DNA from: Planctomycetota bacterium
Lineage (GTDB): Bacteria > Planctomycetota > Phycisphaerae > WQYP01
Assembly: GCA_021819825.1 (NCBI GenBank)
Contig: JAKAEZ010000003.1
Span: 62,001 to 126,000 of the forward strand
Length of the DNA stretch: 64,000 nt
Direction of reading: 5' to 3'
Shown: piece by piece, positions 43,152 through 53,852 of the stretch
How positions within the stretch are numbered: the stretch's first letter is position 1
How the letters are laid out: every line of letters starts with the position of its first letter
The notes under the pieces: generated by a model
Databases searched by the model: none
Seen by the model: the letters and a program-made list of their open reading frames with translations, nothing else
What the model was told of the DNA's origin: nothing
Translations under genes and position numbers: made by a program

Positions 43152-44254
43152 TGATCAAGCGATTTCTCGCCAACATCTGGAATGCTGTAAGCGCTGTAGC
43201 GCTGGCGGCACTGGTGTGTGCGGCGGTATTGGCTCTAGCGATCGGGGCCGGGGCGCTATTGGGATATCCACCAATACACCTTGCGGATTTATGGCTCCGC
43301 GGGGCTGCGGGAAGCTGGTACGCCTTAAGCAGTTCCTGCGCTGATGCCTGCCCGTTACTCCTGACCGGTCTGGCGGCGGGAGTCGCCTTTCGCGCCGGCG
43401 TATTAAATATTGGAGCACAGGGACAATTCCTTCTCGGAGCCTTGGTGGCCGTTGCCTTAAGTACCCGTATGATGATTTTTCATCAGGCGGAGCTGGTGAT
43501 TCCAACCGCCTTGATCGGTGGGGCGGTGGCGGGGGGGCTGTGGGGCCTTATCGCGCAATACCTTGAACGCTATAGATCCGTACCTGTGGTGCTATCGACA
43601 ATTCTCCTCAATTTTGTCGCCCTGTATCTGGCCCAGGCGGCTTTGCAGGGGCCGTTGCAGGCTGTGGGAACCGCCGCAGCGCAAAGTCCTGAGGTTGCGG
43701 GGAAATATTGGCTGCCCCTGTTTGTTCCCTACACGGATTTTCACATCGGCATTATTTTGGCTCTGGTATTGGCTATTCTGCTATGGGTGTTGCAAGAATA
43801 TAACCTCTTCGGTTTTGAAGCACGCGTGGTGGGGTTGAATCCCGGTACCGCAAAAGCCATGAAAATGCCCGTAACAATTCGGCAATTTCAAATTATGTTC
43901 ATCAGCGGGGCCTGCGCGGGCCTCGGCGGTGCCATTCAACTTCTGGGACAGGTGCATTTCATGACGGCTCACATGGGCAATTATGGCTATGCCGGCATAG
44001 CTGTGGCGCTTTTAGGACGCCTGAATCCGCTGGGAATTATTCTCTCCGCCCTATTTTTTGGCTTCCTGGATACCGGCGCGTTTCGCGTGGAGGAAAGCTC
44101 TTTGGCGCTGCCGCATGACATGGCCAACGTTATTAAAGCTGTGGTAATTCTGGTCATGCTGGTGCTGGCCGGATTATCTTTACGCCGCGCCCGCCGTGCT
44201 GGCCGGTACGCGGCAGAGCCATCAACGCCTCCAATGCGGGAGTCCACGCTATGA
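43151..44254 (+). CDS. ABC nucleoside permease, subunit 1 (NupB/YufP-like)
   Basis: 367-residue BPD_transp_2-type permease with about 9-10 helices. Landmarks are GLAAGVAFRAGVLNIGAQGQFLLGAL, the segment RSVPVVLSTILLNFVALYL and the coupling loop ARVVGLNPGTAKAMKMPV. The ATG at 43151 overlaps the ATPase stop by 1 base (TGATG) with GGAGG upstream; the track start at 43097 is inside the ATPase gene. Forms the channel with the next gene product. Confidence 0.9.
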   Translation: MIKRFLANIWNAVSAVALAALVCAAVLALAIGAGALLGYPPIHLADLWLRGAAGSWYALSSSCADACPLLLTGLAAGVAFRAGVLNIGAQGQFLLGALVAVALSTRMMIFHQAELVIPTALIGGAVAGGLWGLIAQYLERYRSVPVVLSTILLNFVALYLAQAALQGPLQAVGTAAAQSPEVAGKYWLPLFVPYTDFHIGIILALVLAILLWVLQEYNLFGFEARVVGLNPGTAKAMKMPVTIRQFQIMFISGACAGLGGAIQLLGQVHFMTAHMGNYGYAGIAVALLGRLNPLGIILSALFFGFLDTGAFRVEESSLALPHDMANVIKAVVILVMLVLAGLSLRRARRAGRYAAEPSTPPMRESTL

Positions 44255-45237
44255 CCCCTGCGCAAAATATGCTCACATTCTTATCACGTCAGGCCGTCAC
44301 TGCCGCCACGCCTATGATTCTCGCCGGTGTCGGTGAACTCGTCGGAGAATTATCCGGCGTTATCAACATCGGCATTGAAGGCACCATGCTGATGGGTTGC
44401 ATTGCGGCATACACCGTCACCGGTGTAAGCGGTCACGGAACAGTCGGATTGTTGGCGGCCATGGCGGCGGGGATGGTCATGGCCGTGATATTCGCCGCCA
44501 CCAGCGTATGGGGCAGGGCCGACCAGATTGTCGCTGGTACGGCCATGGACCTTCTGGGCGTGGGTTTAAGCGGCATGATCTGGATGATGTATCAGAACTG
44601 GCGGGAAAATCTCGGCTTTTCTACCGCCTTGCCGCGCGGCAGCGGCTTTTCCGCCGTGCCCATACCTGTGCTGCATGATATTGCCTATCTGGGGCCGGTG
44701 CTTTTTGACCAGTATGCTTTGTGTTATATAACGATAGGTCTATGTGTTGTGATATGGTGGGTGCTGCGTCGCACGCGCCTGGGATTAATTATCCGCGCAT
44801 TAGGTGACGCCCCGGAGGCTTGCCACGCCGCGGGTGTGCGGGTGCGACTGGGACGGTCTCTGTGCTTGCTGTTTGCGGGGGCGTGTTCGGGAGCGGCCGG
44901 GGCATATTTAAGCATTATGCAAACGCACGCTTTCGCTTCGGATATGACCGGTGGCGAAGGGTTCGTGGTTTTAGCGCTGGTTATTTTTGGTCGCTGGAAA
45001 TTGCCCGGCCTCATCGGCGGATGTCTGTTTTTCGGTTTAATTAACAGCCTCCAGCAAACCCTGCAGACCGCGCGATACACCTCTCAAAACGCCGCCCTGC
45101 ACGCCCTGACGCATGTGCCCTTCCAGTTTTTTCAAATGCTGCCCTATCTTGCCGCCATCATGGCCCTGGCCATCATGTCCCGCAAAGCCCCCGGCCCCCG
45201 TTACATCAACGTGCCCTGGCCGGAGGTTAAAACTTAA
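44251..45237 (+). CDS. ABC nucleoside permease, subunit 2 (NupC/YufQ-like)
   Basis: 328-residue permease of the same superfamily: ILAGVGELVGELSGVINIGIEGTMLMG, DQIVAGTAMDLLGVGLSG, the coupling segment LGLIIRALGDAPEACHAAGVRV and GGEGFVVLALVIFGRW. The ATGA overlap with subunit 1 supports heterodimer production. Last gene of the importer; its end overlaps the convergent porin gene by 11 bases. Confidence 0.92.
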   Translation: MTPAQNMLTFLSRQAVTAATPMILAGVGELVGELSGVINIGIEGTMLMGCIAAYTVTGVSGHGTVGLLAAMAAGMVMAVIFAATSVWGRADQIVAGTAMDLLGVGLSGMIWMMYQNWRENLGFSTALPRGSGFSAVPIPVLHDIAYLGPVLFDQYALCYITIGLCVVIWWVLRRTRLGLIIRALGDAPEACHAAGVRVRLGRSLCLLFAGACSGAAGAYLSIMQTHAFASDMTGGEGFVVLALVIFGRWKLPGLIGGCLFFGLINSLQQTLQTARYTSQNAALHALTHVPFQFFQMLPYLAAIMALAIMSRKAPGPRYINVPWPEVKT

Positions 45238-46741
45238 GTTGGAACTGCACAAAAGATACCAGGTTCTGCGCGTTGCTGACAATGTTCGTATTGCTGCTCG
45301 AAAGCGCCGCGGCATCAGGGATATAGATAATCGCGGTTTGGAAGCGGGCGTTGCTGCCATATAAATAATAATTCAGCCCCAGGCCATATTCCATCATTTG
45401 TCTGTTCCCTGATTCCGTCAGTAATTCTCCGGCGCGTCCGATGATCTGCCAGCGGCGTGGCACCAGAAAATATCCCATCTCTCCGTAATAAGCGAACTCA
45501 AAAAGACTTCGGCGTCCAAACGCGGTTGCAAAGCTGTCGGTGGATGCTCCCGCCGGAGGTCGGTCATTATATTGCTGGAAAAATGCGGTCGTGCTGGCGT
45601 CAAGGCCTTCATATTTAATGTGGAGATCCGTGGTAGCGCGGTAAATGGCACCATTGGCCGGAATACTGGGGTAGTAACCCGCGCCATCCGGTGTGGCCAG
45701 ACCGGGCAGGGTTAATGTTGTCTGTGGGGCGGGAAACGCGGTGGACGTGGAATTTTGTTCCTCATACCCCAGCCCCACGCCCAGCATCCAGGCTAAATGT
45801 CGCCGCAGGCGAAAGTCCGCTTCCCTGTCGAAATTAAGCACGCGCTTATCCGACCACTGCGCGCGCACGTAGTAGCCGAAACGATTGTCCACCGCCGTCG
45901 AGGTGCTGCTGGCTTTCGAGCCATTGTTGATCTGCATGTCGTAGCTGAAATGCCCCCCGGCAAGGCGGCCTGATAAATCCAGTCCCATGGAACGCTCGGC
46001 ATTAAATGGTACGGACAGCAGGGGGTAGGCACCAAAGTCATCTCCCGTGACTGGATAGTCACTTAAAAAAGTAAAAGGCACACGCAATACGCCCGCTCGG
46101 AACACCAACGCTTTATCAAAGCGGTAACCGCCATAGGTAGTTTTAAGCTGGAAATAGCCATTGGTATTCGTGGCTCCCGCGAAATCTCCGGATATTTCAT
46201 AGATAAGCTGCGACTGAACAATATACCCCGAAAAAATAAGCCGCGCCCGACGCAACGTCAATTTACTCGTGTCGCCCACGGCCGGCGGTCCAATTGGATT
46301 GCCATTGACATTCATGTTCTGGGCGTTGCCTGCCGTACTACTGGCAAACGTATATCCCGCCTGAATATAGCCGCGAATCCTCAGGCGAAATAGGTTGTCG
46401 GGTGCGGCAATGAAAAAGCCATGATCGTAGCCGGCGGTGGCCTGCCGTTGCAGCACTTGAGCCTTGCGCTGCGCGTTGTTGAGTACCGATTCCACAATCG
46501 CGTGTACCTGATGCGTGGTGAAGCGACTGTCCCACTGCTTTTTCTGCTGCGTCTTAAGAGTGGCCACCTCTTGTTGCAGTGAGTCTATTTCCCGTTGGAG
46601 TTGTTGTATGTTCGCAGTTCGAGTTCGTGGGTTATTGTTTTTTGTCGACGCGGCCGGGGCAGCGCCGGCCCACAGCGCCGGCAGGGGGGATGCAAGCAAG
46701 GTGCCTAATACGCAGATCCGCTTGGCAAATCCGTACACCAT
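45227..46741 (-). CDS. Outer-membrane porin, OprO/OprP-like, with N-terminal coiled coil
   Basis: 504 residues. Signal peptide about 1-26, then a short coiled coil (IQQLQREIDSLQQEVATLKTQ, about 45-65) and a 16-strand-like barrel of alternating aromatic/polar segments, from LFRLRIRGYIQAGYTF to LVSFVQFQLKF. The final Phe is the usual outer-membrane assembly signal. This plan is common in planctomycete porins annotated as phosphate-selective porin O/P; anion selectivity cannot be judged. Next to a nucleoside importer, it may supply it across the outer membrane. Convergent with that operon. Confidence 0.85.
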   Translation of the reverse strand: MVYGFAKRICVLGTLLASPLPALWAGAAPAASTKNNNPRTRTANIQQLQREIDSLQQEVATLKTQQKKQWDSRFTTHQVHAIVESVLNNAQRKAQVLQRQATAGYDHGFFIAAPDNLFRLRIRGYIQAGYTFASSTAGNAQNMNVNGNPIGPPAVGDTSKLTLRRARLIFSGYIVQSQLIYEISGDFAGATNTNGYFQLKTTYGGYRFDKALVFRAGVLRVPFTFLSDYPVTGDDFGAYPLLSVPFNAERSMGLDLSGRLAGGHFSYDMQINNGSKASSTSTAVDNRFGYYVRAQWSDKRVLNFDREADFRLRRHLAWMLGVGLGYEEQNSTSTAFPAPQTTLTLPGLATPDGAGYYPSIPANGAIYRATTDLHIKYEGLDASTTAFFQQYNDRPPAGASTDSFATAFGRRSLFEFAYYGEMGYFLVPRRWQIIGRAGELLTESGNRQMMEYGLGLNYYLYGSNARFQTAIIYIPDAAALSSSNTNIVSNAQNLVSFVQFQLKF

Positions 46742-47006
46742 AAATCATCCCTACACCTTTACCATGACCCGGCTCCAGAATTTCATATCCGGCATTCTGA
46801 ACCCTGTAAAAGCAAAGCGCTGCCCAACCGTTCCAACTTCTACGCCCTTCATAGTGCCCAAATAATACTACCACCCCGATGGATGTAACGCGACTTGCTC
46901 GGGCAATCCCCGCTTCCGCATGGCCACTTCCTCCACTGGTCGCTCTATTTGCGGCATACCGCCGTCGGACTTGCCGGAAATCGCTTCTGCCCGCAGAATA
47001 CGTGAT

Positions 47007-48212
47007 ATGCACAATGTGAAATCAGCCCGACATGAATCGCCTCACGGAATGCTGCTCTCCAGCGGGCCGGAACTTCAGGCTTTATGTGAGCAACTGAAAA
47101 CCGCGGCGGCTTTCGGCATTGATACCGAGTTTATCGGCGAAACCTCGTATATCCCCATCCTCTGCCTGATCCAGATTTCCATCGGAGATCAGGTGCACCT
47201 TGTTGATCCTATGGCCATCGACGATCTTTCCCCTTTACTTGCGCTTATGACCGATCCAGCCGTTGTAAAAATTTGTCACGCCGGCGAGCAGGATTTGGCC
47301 ATCCTCGCACAGCGCGCCGGTGCCCGGCCCGCCAACGTCATGGATACGCAGGTCCTGGCTGGATTGGTCGGCCTGGGCTACCCGCTTTCTTATGCCCGAC
47401 TCGTTGAGTATTTCTGCGGCGTAACGTTGGCCAAAGCCCACACCTACAGTGCCTGGGACCGCCGTCCGCTGTCACCGGCTCAACATGAATACGCCATTGA
47501 TGATGTCAAATATCTATCCGCTATTTACGCGGCCCTTTCGCAACGCCTGTCTTCCCACAAGCGCCACGCCTGGGCCACGGCGGCGTGCGAGGAACGCTGC
47601 GATGCCGCGGTGCGGCCCAATGATCCGCAGTTGGCGTATCTGAAACTTAAGGCACCCCGCAGTATGAATCCGCTGCAGTTGGCCGCACTGCGTGAACTAT
47701 GTGCCTGGCGTGAACAATTGGCTTTCGAACATGATTTACCTGCCCGCACCATGCTGCCGGATAACGTCCTGCGGGACATCGCCAAACAATTGCCATCCAG
47801 AGCCTCAAGCCTTAATAACATTAAAGATTTCCCGTCGCGTGAATTAGCCACCTATGCGGAATTTATTGTGTCGCTTATTGCGCGCCTGAAAAATCAACCC
47901 GAATCCGCCTTTCCACCCGCCGCCGATGAAATCGACGAATCCCCGGATGCTCGCGTGTTTGGCGAAACCGCCTGGGCGCTGGCCCAAACCATTTGCCTTG
48001 CTAACCATGTCAGCACCGCTCTGGTCGCTTCTCAAACCGACGTACTGGAGTTCGCGCATCTGCTGCGAGCCGGCAAACCTCTGACCAATCATAAACTTGC
48101 CGGCGGATGGCGGCATGAATGCCTTGGAAAAGCGTTGCTGGAATGTCTGACCGCGCATCGCTCCATTACCCTTAGCTGCCGCAATGGTGTTCTTGAACCT
48201 TTGACACAGTGA
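47007..48212 (+). CDS. rnd: Ribonuclease D
   Basis: 3'-5' exoribonuclease of the DEDDy type that trims tRNA 3' ends. Exo motifs: I GIDTEFIGE, II ICHAGEQDLAIL, III YAIDDVKYL (Tyr and Asp). An HRDC domain follows (LAALRELCAWREQLAFEHDLPARTMLPDN). A last region of 80 residues is less typical. About 401 residues from the ATG at 47007; the track start at 46920 adds 29 residues of divergent sequence and lies in the promoter gap with the porin. Confidence 0.9.
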   Translation: MHNVKSARHESPHGMLLSSGPELQALCEQLKTAAAFGIDTEFIGETSYIPILCLIQISIGDQVHLVDPMAIDDLSPLLALMTDPAVVKICHAGEQDLAILAQRAGARPANVMDTQVLAGLVGLGYPLSYARLVEYFCGVTLAKAHTYSAWDRRPLSPAQHEYAIDDVKYLSAIYAALSQRLSSHKRHAWATAACEERCDAAVRPNDPQLAYLKLKAPRSMNPLQLAALRELCAWREQLAFEHDLPARTMLPDNVLRDIAKQLPSRASSLNNIKDFPSRELATYAEFIVSLIARLKNQPESAFPPAADEIDESPDARVFGETAWALAQTICLANHVSTALVASQTDVLEFAHLLRAGKPLTNHKLAGGWRHECLGKALLECLTAHRSITLSCRNGVLEPLTQ

Positions 48213-48221
48213 GTTCTGGCC

Positions 48222-50075
48222 ATGTGTGGTTTTGCCGGAATTATTCAATGGAATTCCCCCGCTGACAAGTCCGCCATTTCTGACGCCACACTTGATACTG
48301 TTGACCAACTTCTCGCTCATCGCGGCCCGGACGGCACCGGCCGCTGGCGCGACCCCCACAACCCCGCCTGCGCTTTATTGCACCGCCGCTTAAGCATTGT
48401 TGACATCGCCGGCGGCAGACAACCGATGGGCAATGAAGATCAGAGAGTGCAGGTGGTTTTCAACGGCGAAATTTACAATCATCGGGACTTGCGGTCGCAA
48501 TTAAAACAATTGGGGCACAGCTTTGCCAGTGATCACAGCGATACGGAAGTTCTGGTGCATGGCTGGGAACAATGGAATTCAGCCATGCTGGAAAAATTGA
48601 CCGGCATGTTCGCCTTCGCCCTTTGGGACACCCGCAGCCGGACGCTGTTTTTAGCCCGTGATCGTATGGGGCAAAAGCCGCTGTTTTATCAATCGACGGA
48701 CAATGGGCTTTATTTCGCCAGCACACTTCCCGCGCTGCGGGCGCTGGGTGCCCGGGCCGTGGTATCAACGCGGTCCGTGGCGGGGTACCTGGCGCATGGC
48801 TACCTGCCGCCGCCATTTACCATTTATGACAGCATTTTTCAATTATCCCCCGGGGAATGTTTAACCGCCCGCCAGGATCTACGCCACCGGCAATATTATT
48901 GGCTGCCGACTGTGTCGGCGGCAAATGCGCCGGCAGCGGACGGTGCGGATATTTCAGCGGTTATCAGCGCCGCGGTTGCTTCCCAAATGCACGCTGATGT
49001 TCCCATGGCGTGTTTTCTTTCGGGTGGAATTGATTCGACGATCATCGCCGGACTTATGCAACGCCACGCCGCGAGGATTGGCCTAGAACGCATTAATACC
49101 ATCAGTATCGGCTTTGCCGAGGCGGCCTTTGATGAAACCTATTTTGCCCAGATCGCCGCCCGCCATATTGGCTCGCAGCATCACACCTTTCAGGTAAGCG
49201 CCGGTGCCGATGTTATGCAGACTCTGCAATGGCTGATGCGTTATACGCTGGGTCAGCCCTTTGCCGATTCCTCTATTTTGCCTACGTACTATCTGGCGAA
49301 TTGCGCCCGCATGGTCGCCCCCTGCGCCATCAGTGGTGACGGCGGGGATGAGCTTTTTGGCGGGTATGACCGCTATCGCGCCTTACAACTCATTACCGCG
49401 GCACCCCGGTTATCACGGGTTCTGGCGAATGCCGCGATGCTTGTAAATCCGCAACCACGCACACGCCGGTTCGCTGCCGCAAGCCAGCAAACCTCCTGGC
49501 CGCTACGCTACGCCGCATTAACCAGACTATTTTTCCCAACGGATATTCACACGTTGCTGCCGGGACTTTCGGAGGATGATTTCCTGTTAGCGTGGCCCGC
49601 CGCGCGGGAAAAGTTATCTGATGCGGCGCGCGGTGCCATGCAGCTTGATCAGCGGCATTATTTACCGGGCGATGTCCTGTGGAAAGTGGATAGCGCGTCC
49701 ATGGCCAACGCTCTGGAAGTTCGCAGCCCATTTTTCGATCACCATGTGACAGCCTGCGCCGCCGCCATACCCACGGCAGAACTGCTGAATTACCGCAGCG
49801 GAAAGCTGGCACTCAAAAACAGTTTCCCCGACCTACTTCCACCAGCCATATCCCGGCGCTCCAAACAGGGCTTTGGTTTACCCATCGGCCAATGGTTCCG
49901 CCAACAGTTGCGTGAACCTCTGCACGACCTGTTAATTTCCAAAACGGGATTTTTCCAGTCCGCCGAAAGCCAGAGGTTTTTGCAGAAGCTGCTGCAAGAA
50001 CATCAGCAATCCCACCGCGATCACACCCATCGCCTGTTCGCCTGCCTGATGCTGGAATTATGGCATCAGGGGTAG
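48222..50075 (+). CDS. asnB: Asparagine synthetase (glutamine-hydrolysing)
   Basis: 617 residues. The N-terminal Ntn glutaminase begins MCGFAGIIQW with Cys2 as nucleophile and has LLHRRLSIVDIAGGRQPM and FNGEIYNHRDLR. The synthetase domain has the PP-loop FLSGGIDST and GDGGDELFGGYDRY. It makes Asn from Asp, ATP and Gln. Clustered homologues are often used in surface-polysaccharide or peptide pathways, but nothing here suggests that. Starts 9 bases after rnd. Confidence 0.95.
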   Translation: MCGFAGIIQWNSPADKSAISDATLDTVDQLLAHRGPDGTGRWRDPHNPACALLHRRLSIVDIAGGRQPMGNEDQRVQVVFNGEIYNHRDLRSQLKQLGHSFASDHSDTEVLVHGWEQWNSAMLEKLTGMFAFALWDTRSRTLFLARDRMGQKPLFYQSTDNGLYFASTLPALRALGARAVVSTRSVAGYLAHGYLPPPFTIYDSIFQLSPGECLTARQDLRHRQYYWLPTVSAANAPAADGADISAVISAAVASQMHADVPMACFLSGGIDSTIIAGLMQRHAARIGLERINTISIGFAEAAFDETYFAQIAARHIGSQHHTFQVSAGADVMQTLQWLMRYTLGQPFADSSILPTYYLANCARMVAPCAISGDGGDELFGGYDRYRALQLITAAPRLSRVLANAAMLVNPQPRTRRFAAASQQTSWPLRYAALTRLFFPTDIHTLLPGLSEDDFLLAWPAAREKLSDAARGAMQLDQRHYLPGDVLWKVDSASMANALEVRSPFFDHHVTACAAAIPTAELLNYRSGKLALKNSFPDLLPPAISRRSKQGFGLPIGQWFRQQLREPLHDLLISKTGFFQSAESQRFLQKLLQEHQQSHRDHTHRLFACLMLELWHQG

Positions 50076-50131
50076 CGGGCGCGGTTGCGGGGGACACGAG
50101 CACGCAGAAGTCACGAGTTGGGGCTCGCAGA

Positions 50132-50153
50132 AAAGGTGTCAGGTACCTTTATT
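50132..50153 (+). repeat. Single copy of the AAAGGTGTCAGGTACCTTT repeat
   Basis: Matches one arm of the inverted repeat at 19482-19530 over 19 bases plus an AT-rich flank. It stands between asnB and the tRNA gene. Confidence 0.75.
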
Positions 50154-50240
50154 AGGATGAGGTTTGCCACGCCCGGTTTGCCAGGAGTTGGAACGGGGAC
50201 TTGAAAACAGTGTAAAAGCAAGTAGGATAGAGGCTCAGAA

Positions 50241-50313
<73 letters not shown>

Positions 50314-50645
50314 GTAAAAATCATCAATTAAAAAGTTGGGTTCTGGCATACGACGGAGGGCGCTTGGAGCTTGGAATCTGGAACCTGGAACCTAGAATAC
50401 AGCGGGGGCCGCGGTAGTCTTCGCCTGCCGAGAAAAGCACAAAGCGCAACACTTCCGTATTTTACGTGTTCGCTGGGCGGAAGTGCAGGTGAGAGCGGCG
50501 TAGATCCACAGATTTCGCCGATTACTCAGATTAACGAGGGGGGATTAGCCACAGAGATTACTGAGGGCACAGAGGCGGGGGAGGACGCGGCGTTGCGCTT
50601 CAACGGCCAATGATCGATATTTCTTGATTTCGGAAAAGTCAGTGG

Positions 50646-50666
50646 TCCATGATCCATGATCCATGA
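50646..50666 (+). repeat. Tandem heptamer repeat (TCCATGA)x3
   Basis: Three exact direct copies followed by a partial fourth, TCAT. Confidence 0.85.
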
Positions 50667-50928
50667 TCATTGGCGTGCGATTCGAGATTCCAATTTAAGT
50701 ATTGATCAGTACGTTCAGTATTTAACAGTAAGTGCAGTGGATGAAGGAATCAGCGGGTTTGCCTACTAAGCAAGATAGGAGCGGGATCGCTGCTGAAGCC
50801 TTCTAACTTCCAATTCCTAACTCATCGCTTCTTCCTGGGGTACAGGTTTGGGATTCACGTAATGGCGGAGAATTGCCGATAATAATTGTTGTGAAACGCG
50901 GATTTTTCGGTTTTGCTTGCCTGGGTAC

Positions 50929-50958
50929 TTGATTATAGTGCTCTGCTATCCGTAGAAT
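50929..50958 (+). promoter_or_regulatory. clpC: Candidate clpC promoter
   Basis: TTGATT and TAGAAT with an 18-base spacer, 54 bases before the start codon. No CIRCE or CtsR-like repeat was noticed. Confidence 0.45.
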
Positions 50959-51012
50959 TCACAAGGTTGCGGATATCCGCCGATGGTGCGGATGGCGCTC
51001 CCAGGAGTATTT

Positions 51013-53505
51013 ATGTACGAACGTTTTACAGATCGCGCACGGAAAGTGATGGCTCTGGCCAATCAGGAGGCTCAGAGATTTAACCACGAATACATTGGTA
51101 CCGAGCATATTTTGCTGGGTCTGGTTAAGGAAGGTTCCGGCGTTGGTGCGACGGTCCTGAAAAATCTGGATATCGACTTACGCAAGGTTCGCCTGGAAGT
51201 TGAAAAGCTTGTTAAGAGCGGACCGGATATGGTTACGATGGGGAAACTTCCGCAGACGCCGCGCGCCAAAAAGGTGATTGAATATGCGATTGAAGAGGCG
51301 CGAAATCTGGGCCACAATTATGTTGGCACGGAACATCTGCTGTTGGGACTGCTGCGTGAACGGGACGGCGTAGCTGCGCAGGTGCTGATGAATCTGGGCT
51401 TGAAACTGGAAGAAGTCCGGGAAGAAGTATTGAACCTGCTGGGTGCCGGGGTGGAAAGTGAAGGTTCATCTGAAAGCAAAGAAGGCGGCAAAACCAAGTC
51501 CCGCACGCCGGCGTTGGATTCGTTTGGGCGTGATCTGACGGAACTGGCGCGGGAAGGGACGCTGGATCCGGTGATTGGGCGTAATAATGAAATCGAACGG
51601 GTTATTCAGATTCTTTGTCGGCGGACCAAGAACAATCCGGTTCTGCTGGGTGAAGCGGGCGTTGGGAAAACAGCGATTGTTGAGGGGCTGGCCCAGAAAA
51701 TTATCGGAAACGATGTACCGGAAATTCTGGTGGACAAACGAATTGTGGTGCTGGACCTGGCCATGATGGTGGCGGGCACGAAATACCGCGGACAATTTGA
51801 AGAACGTATCAAAGCGGTCATGAATGAAGTGCGGCGGGCCAAAAATGTGGTGCTGTTTATTGATGAACTGCACACGCTGGTGGGGGCGGGCGGTGCGGAG
51901 GGGGCCATTGACGCCAGTAACGTGCTTAAGCCGTCGCTGGCGCGGGGTGAAATTCAGTGCATCGGCGCGACCACGCTGGATGAATACCGGAAATATGTGG
52001 AAAAGGACAGTGCCCTGGAGCGGCGATTCCAGACGGTGATGGTGGAGCCACCCAACAAGGAAGAGGCTCTGGAGATACTGCGTGGTTTGCGGGATCGGTA
52101 TGAAGCCCATCATCGCGTGCAGATTACCGATGAGGCATTGCGGTCCGCTGTGGAGCTTTCCACACGGTACATAACGGGCCGGTGCCTGCCGGATAAGGCT
52201 ATTGATGTTATTGATGAAGCTGGAGCGCGGATTCGACTCAAAAGCATGACCAAGCCGCCCAATCTGACGGAAGTGGAAGAACAGATTGAGCGTTTGACCA
52301 TGGAAAAAGATGAGGCCGTAAAAAATGCGGATTACGAACGAGCCGCGGAATTACGGGATCAGGCGGAAGCTCTGCGCCGCAAAAAGGATGAGGAGCAGAA
52401 GAAATGGCGTGAGCAGGCCAAGGAAGTCGACGGCGTGGTCGATGAAGAAACCGTTGCTGAAGTGGTCAGTAGAATGACAGGTGTTCCATTGACGCGGCTG
52501 GAAAATGCTGAAGCATCCCGGCTGCTGGAATTGGAATCTGAACTGCATCGGCGCGTGATCAGTCAGGATGACGCGATTAAGGCGGTTTCCCGGTCAATTC
52601 GCCGTGCGCGTTCCGGGTTGAAAGATCCGAACCGTCCGATGGGGACATTTCTGTTCCTGGGGCCTTCGGGCGTGGGTAAAACGCTGTTGTCCAAGGCGAT
52701 TGCGGAGTTCATGTTCGGCAATGAGGCTTCTCTCATTCAGATTGATATGTCTGAATATATGGAGAAACACAATGTCAGCCGATTGATTGGCGCGCCTCCG
52801 GGGTATGTCGGTTATGAAGAAGGCGGTCAGCTTACGGAACGCATTCGCCGGCGGCCCTACGCTGTGGTGCTGCTGGATGAAATTGAAAAAGCCCATCCGG
52901 ATGTGTTCAACATGTTGTTGCAGATCATGGAAGAAGGCCGCCTGACGGATAATGTCGGTCGGCAGGTTGACTTTAAGAACATCGTGCTGATTATGACCAG
53001 CAATATCGGCGCTGATCTGATAAAGAGCGGCGGCATTCAAGGCTTCGGCTACGGCAAGCGCGATCTGGATCAGAATTTTGAACAGATGAAACGCGGTCTG
53101 CTGCGGGAAGTTGAAAAATTCTTCCGGCCGGAATTTATCAACCGTCTGGATGATACGATTATCTTCCGGCCGCTGAGCAAAGATGATCTGTATCGGATCA
53201 TTGACATTGAAATCCAGAAGGTTACCAAACGACTCGTTGAGCAGGGTATCAAGCTGGAAACTACGCTGGCGGCCCATGATTTTCTGATTGAGAAGGGATA
53301 CAACCCGGACTTTGGCGCTAGGCCCTTGCGGCGCGCCATTGAGCAATTTGTGGAAGATCCGTTGTCGGAATCCATTCTGCGCGGTGAATATAAGCAGATG
53401 GCCAGCGTTAAAATTGACCGCGATGGGGATTCGTTGCGGTTTACGGGCGTGCCAAGGCAGGTGGAACCTGCGGCGGCAGGTGCCGGTGGGGCGGTCGCCA
53501 CGTAA
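51013..53505 (+). CDS. clpC: ATP-dependent Clp protease ATP-binding subunit ClpC
   Basis: 830-residue Hsp100 unfoldase that feeds ClpP. N-terminal double Clp_N repeat ([32 protein letters not shown] and [12 protein letters not shown]), AAA module 1 with GEAGVGKTA and [14 protein letters not shown], a middle domain with the UVR-like segment [17 protein letters not shown] module 2 with [21 protein letters not shown] and the hydrophobic VGF-type loop region IQGFGYG. It is ClpC rather than ClpB because the middle domain is short. CAGGAG precedes the ATG at 51013; the track start at 50983 is not supported. Confidence 0.96.
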   Translation: MYERFTDRARKVMALANQEAQRFNHEYIGTEHILLGLVKEGSGVGATVLKNLDIDLRKVRLEVEKLVKSGPDMVTMGKLPQTPRAKKVIEYAIEEARNLGHNYVGTEHLLLGLLRERDGVAAQVLMNLGLKLEEVREEVLNLLGAGVESEGSSESKEGGKTKSRTPALDSFGRDLTELAREGTLDPVIGRNNEIERVIQILCRRTKNNPVLLGEAGVGKTAIVEGLAQKIIGNDVPEILVDKRIVVLDLAMMVAGTKYRGQFEERIKAVMNEVRRAKNVVLFIDELHTLVGAGGAEGAIDASNVLKPSLARGEIQCIGATTLDEYRKYVEKDSALERRFQTVMVEPPNKEEALEILRGLRDRYEAHHRVQITDEALRSAVELSTRYITGRCLPDKAIDVIDEAGARIRLKSMTKPPNLTEVEEQIERLTMEKDEAVKNADYERAAELRDQAEALRRKKDEEQKKWREQAKEVDGVVDEETVAEVVSRMTGVPLTRLENAEASRLLELESELHRRVISQDDAIKAVSRSIRRARSGLKDPNRPMGTFLFLGPSGVGKTLLSKAIAEFMFGNEASLIQIDMSEYMEKHNVSRLIGAPPGYVGYEEGGQLTERIRRRPYAVVLLDEIEKAHPDVFNMLLQIMEEGRLTDNVGRQVDFKNIVLIMTSNIGADLIKSGGIQGFGYGKRDLDQNFEQMKRGLLREVEKFFRPEFINRLDDTIIFRPLSKDDLYRIIDIEIQKVTKRLVEQGIKLETTLAAHDFLIEKGYNPDFGARPLRRAIEQFVEDPLSESILRGEYKQMASVKIDRDGDSLRFTGVPRQVEPAAAGAGGAVAT

Positions 53506-53616
53506 TTGTGCGGTAGACCGCCGGGTTAGCGAAACGCGGCATTTGGTGTGGTTGATTCTGTTGCGCGTGGGGCGATTACGACGTGCGTGGCGAACTTTCC
53601 GGGCATCCCTGGGGCC

Positions 53617-53638
53617 GCGGGTGTCCTCACCCGCTTTT
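53617..53638 (+). terminator. Likely terminator after clpC
   Basis: GCGGGTG-TCCT-CACCCGC followed by TTTTGCTTT. It lies 112 bases beyond the stop. The rest of the gap (53506-53852) shows only a small ATTCAA/TTGAAT repeat. Confidence 0.55.
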
Positions 53639-53852
53639 GCTTTGTGGAGACCAAGACTCAGCCCTGAATTTAGGCCTTCATTAGCAAATTTCTGCCCTTG
53701 CCCGGAAAAATTGCCACGCCCGATCTCGGCGGGATGACGTTTCTAATTGACGTAAGATTCAATTTGAATTAATTTGAATACGTTCGTCGGCAGCGTAGGG
53801 CTGTTATGTCGATGGGCGCGGCGTCATTTTCCTGCTGTTATTGGAGTGGTTT

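Larger units (their letters stand above)
50314..51012. other. Repeat-rich intergenic region between tRNA-Lys and clpC
   Basis: No credible gene; the 80-codon ORF at 50371 is low complexity. It holds near-repeats (GGAACCT units, 50363-50398), a stretch like CACAGAGATTACTGAGGGCA, a tandem triplet of TCCATGA (50646-50666) and one GCCGATA motif (50875). Such text-like repeats are frequent in planctomycete spacers (inference). Confidence 0.4.

Noticed and set aside
50371-50613. 80-codon ORF after tRNA-Lys
   Set aside because: Low-complexity, repeat-derived translation without a start signal.
50646-50666. Tandem TCCATGA repeats considered as a CRISPR or attachment site
   Set aside because: Units are only 7 bases, contiguous and without spacers; no cas or integrase gene is present, and the tRNA-Lys 3' end is not duplicated nearby.
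51466-53346. Long minus-strand ORFs within clpC (51466-52113, 52594-53346)
   Set aside because: They are mirror frames of a highly conserved gene; their translations carry no family motifs.
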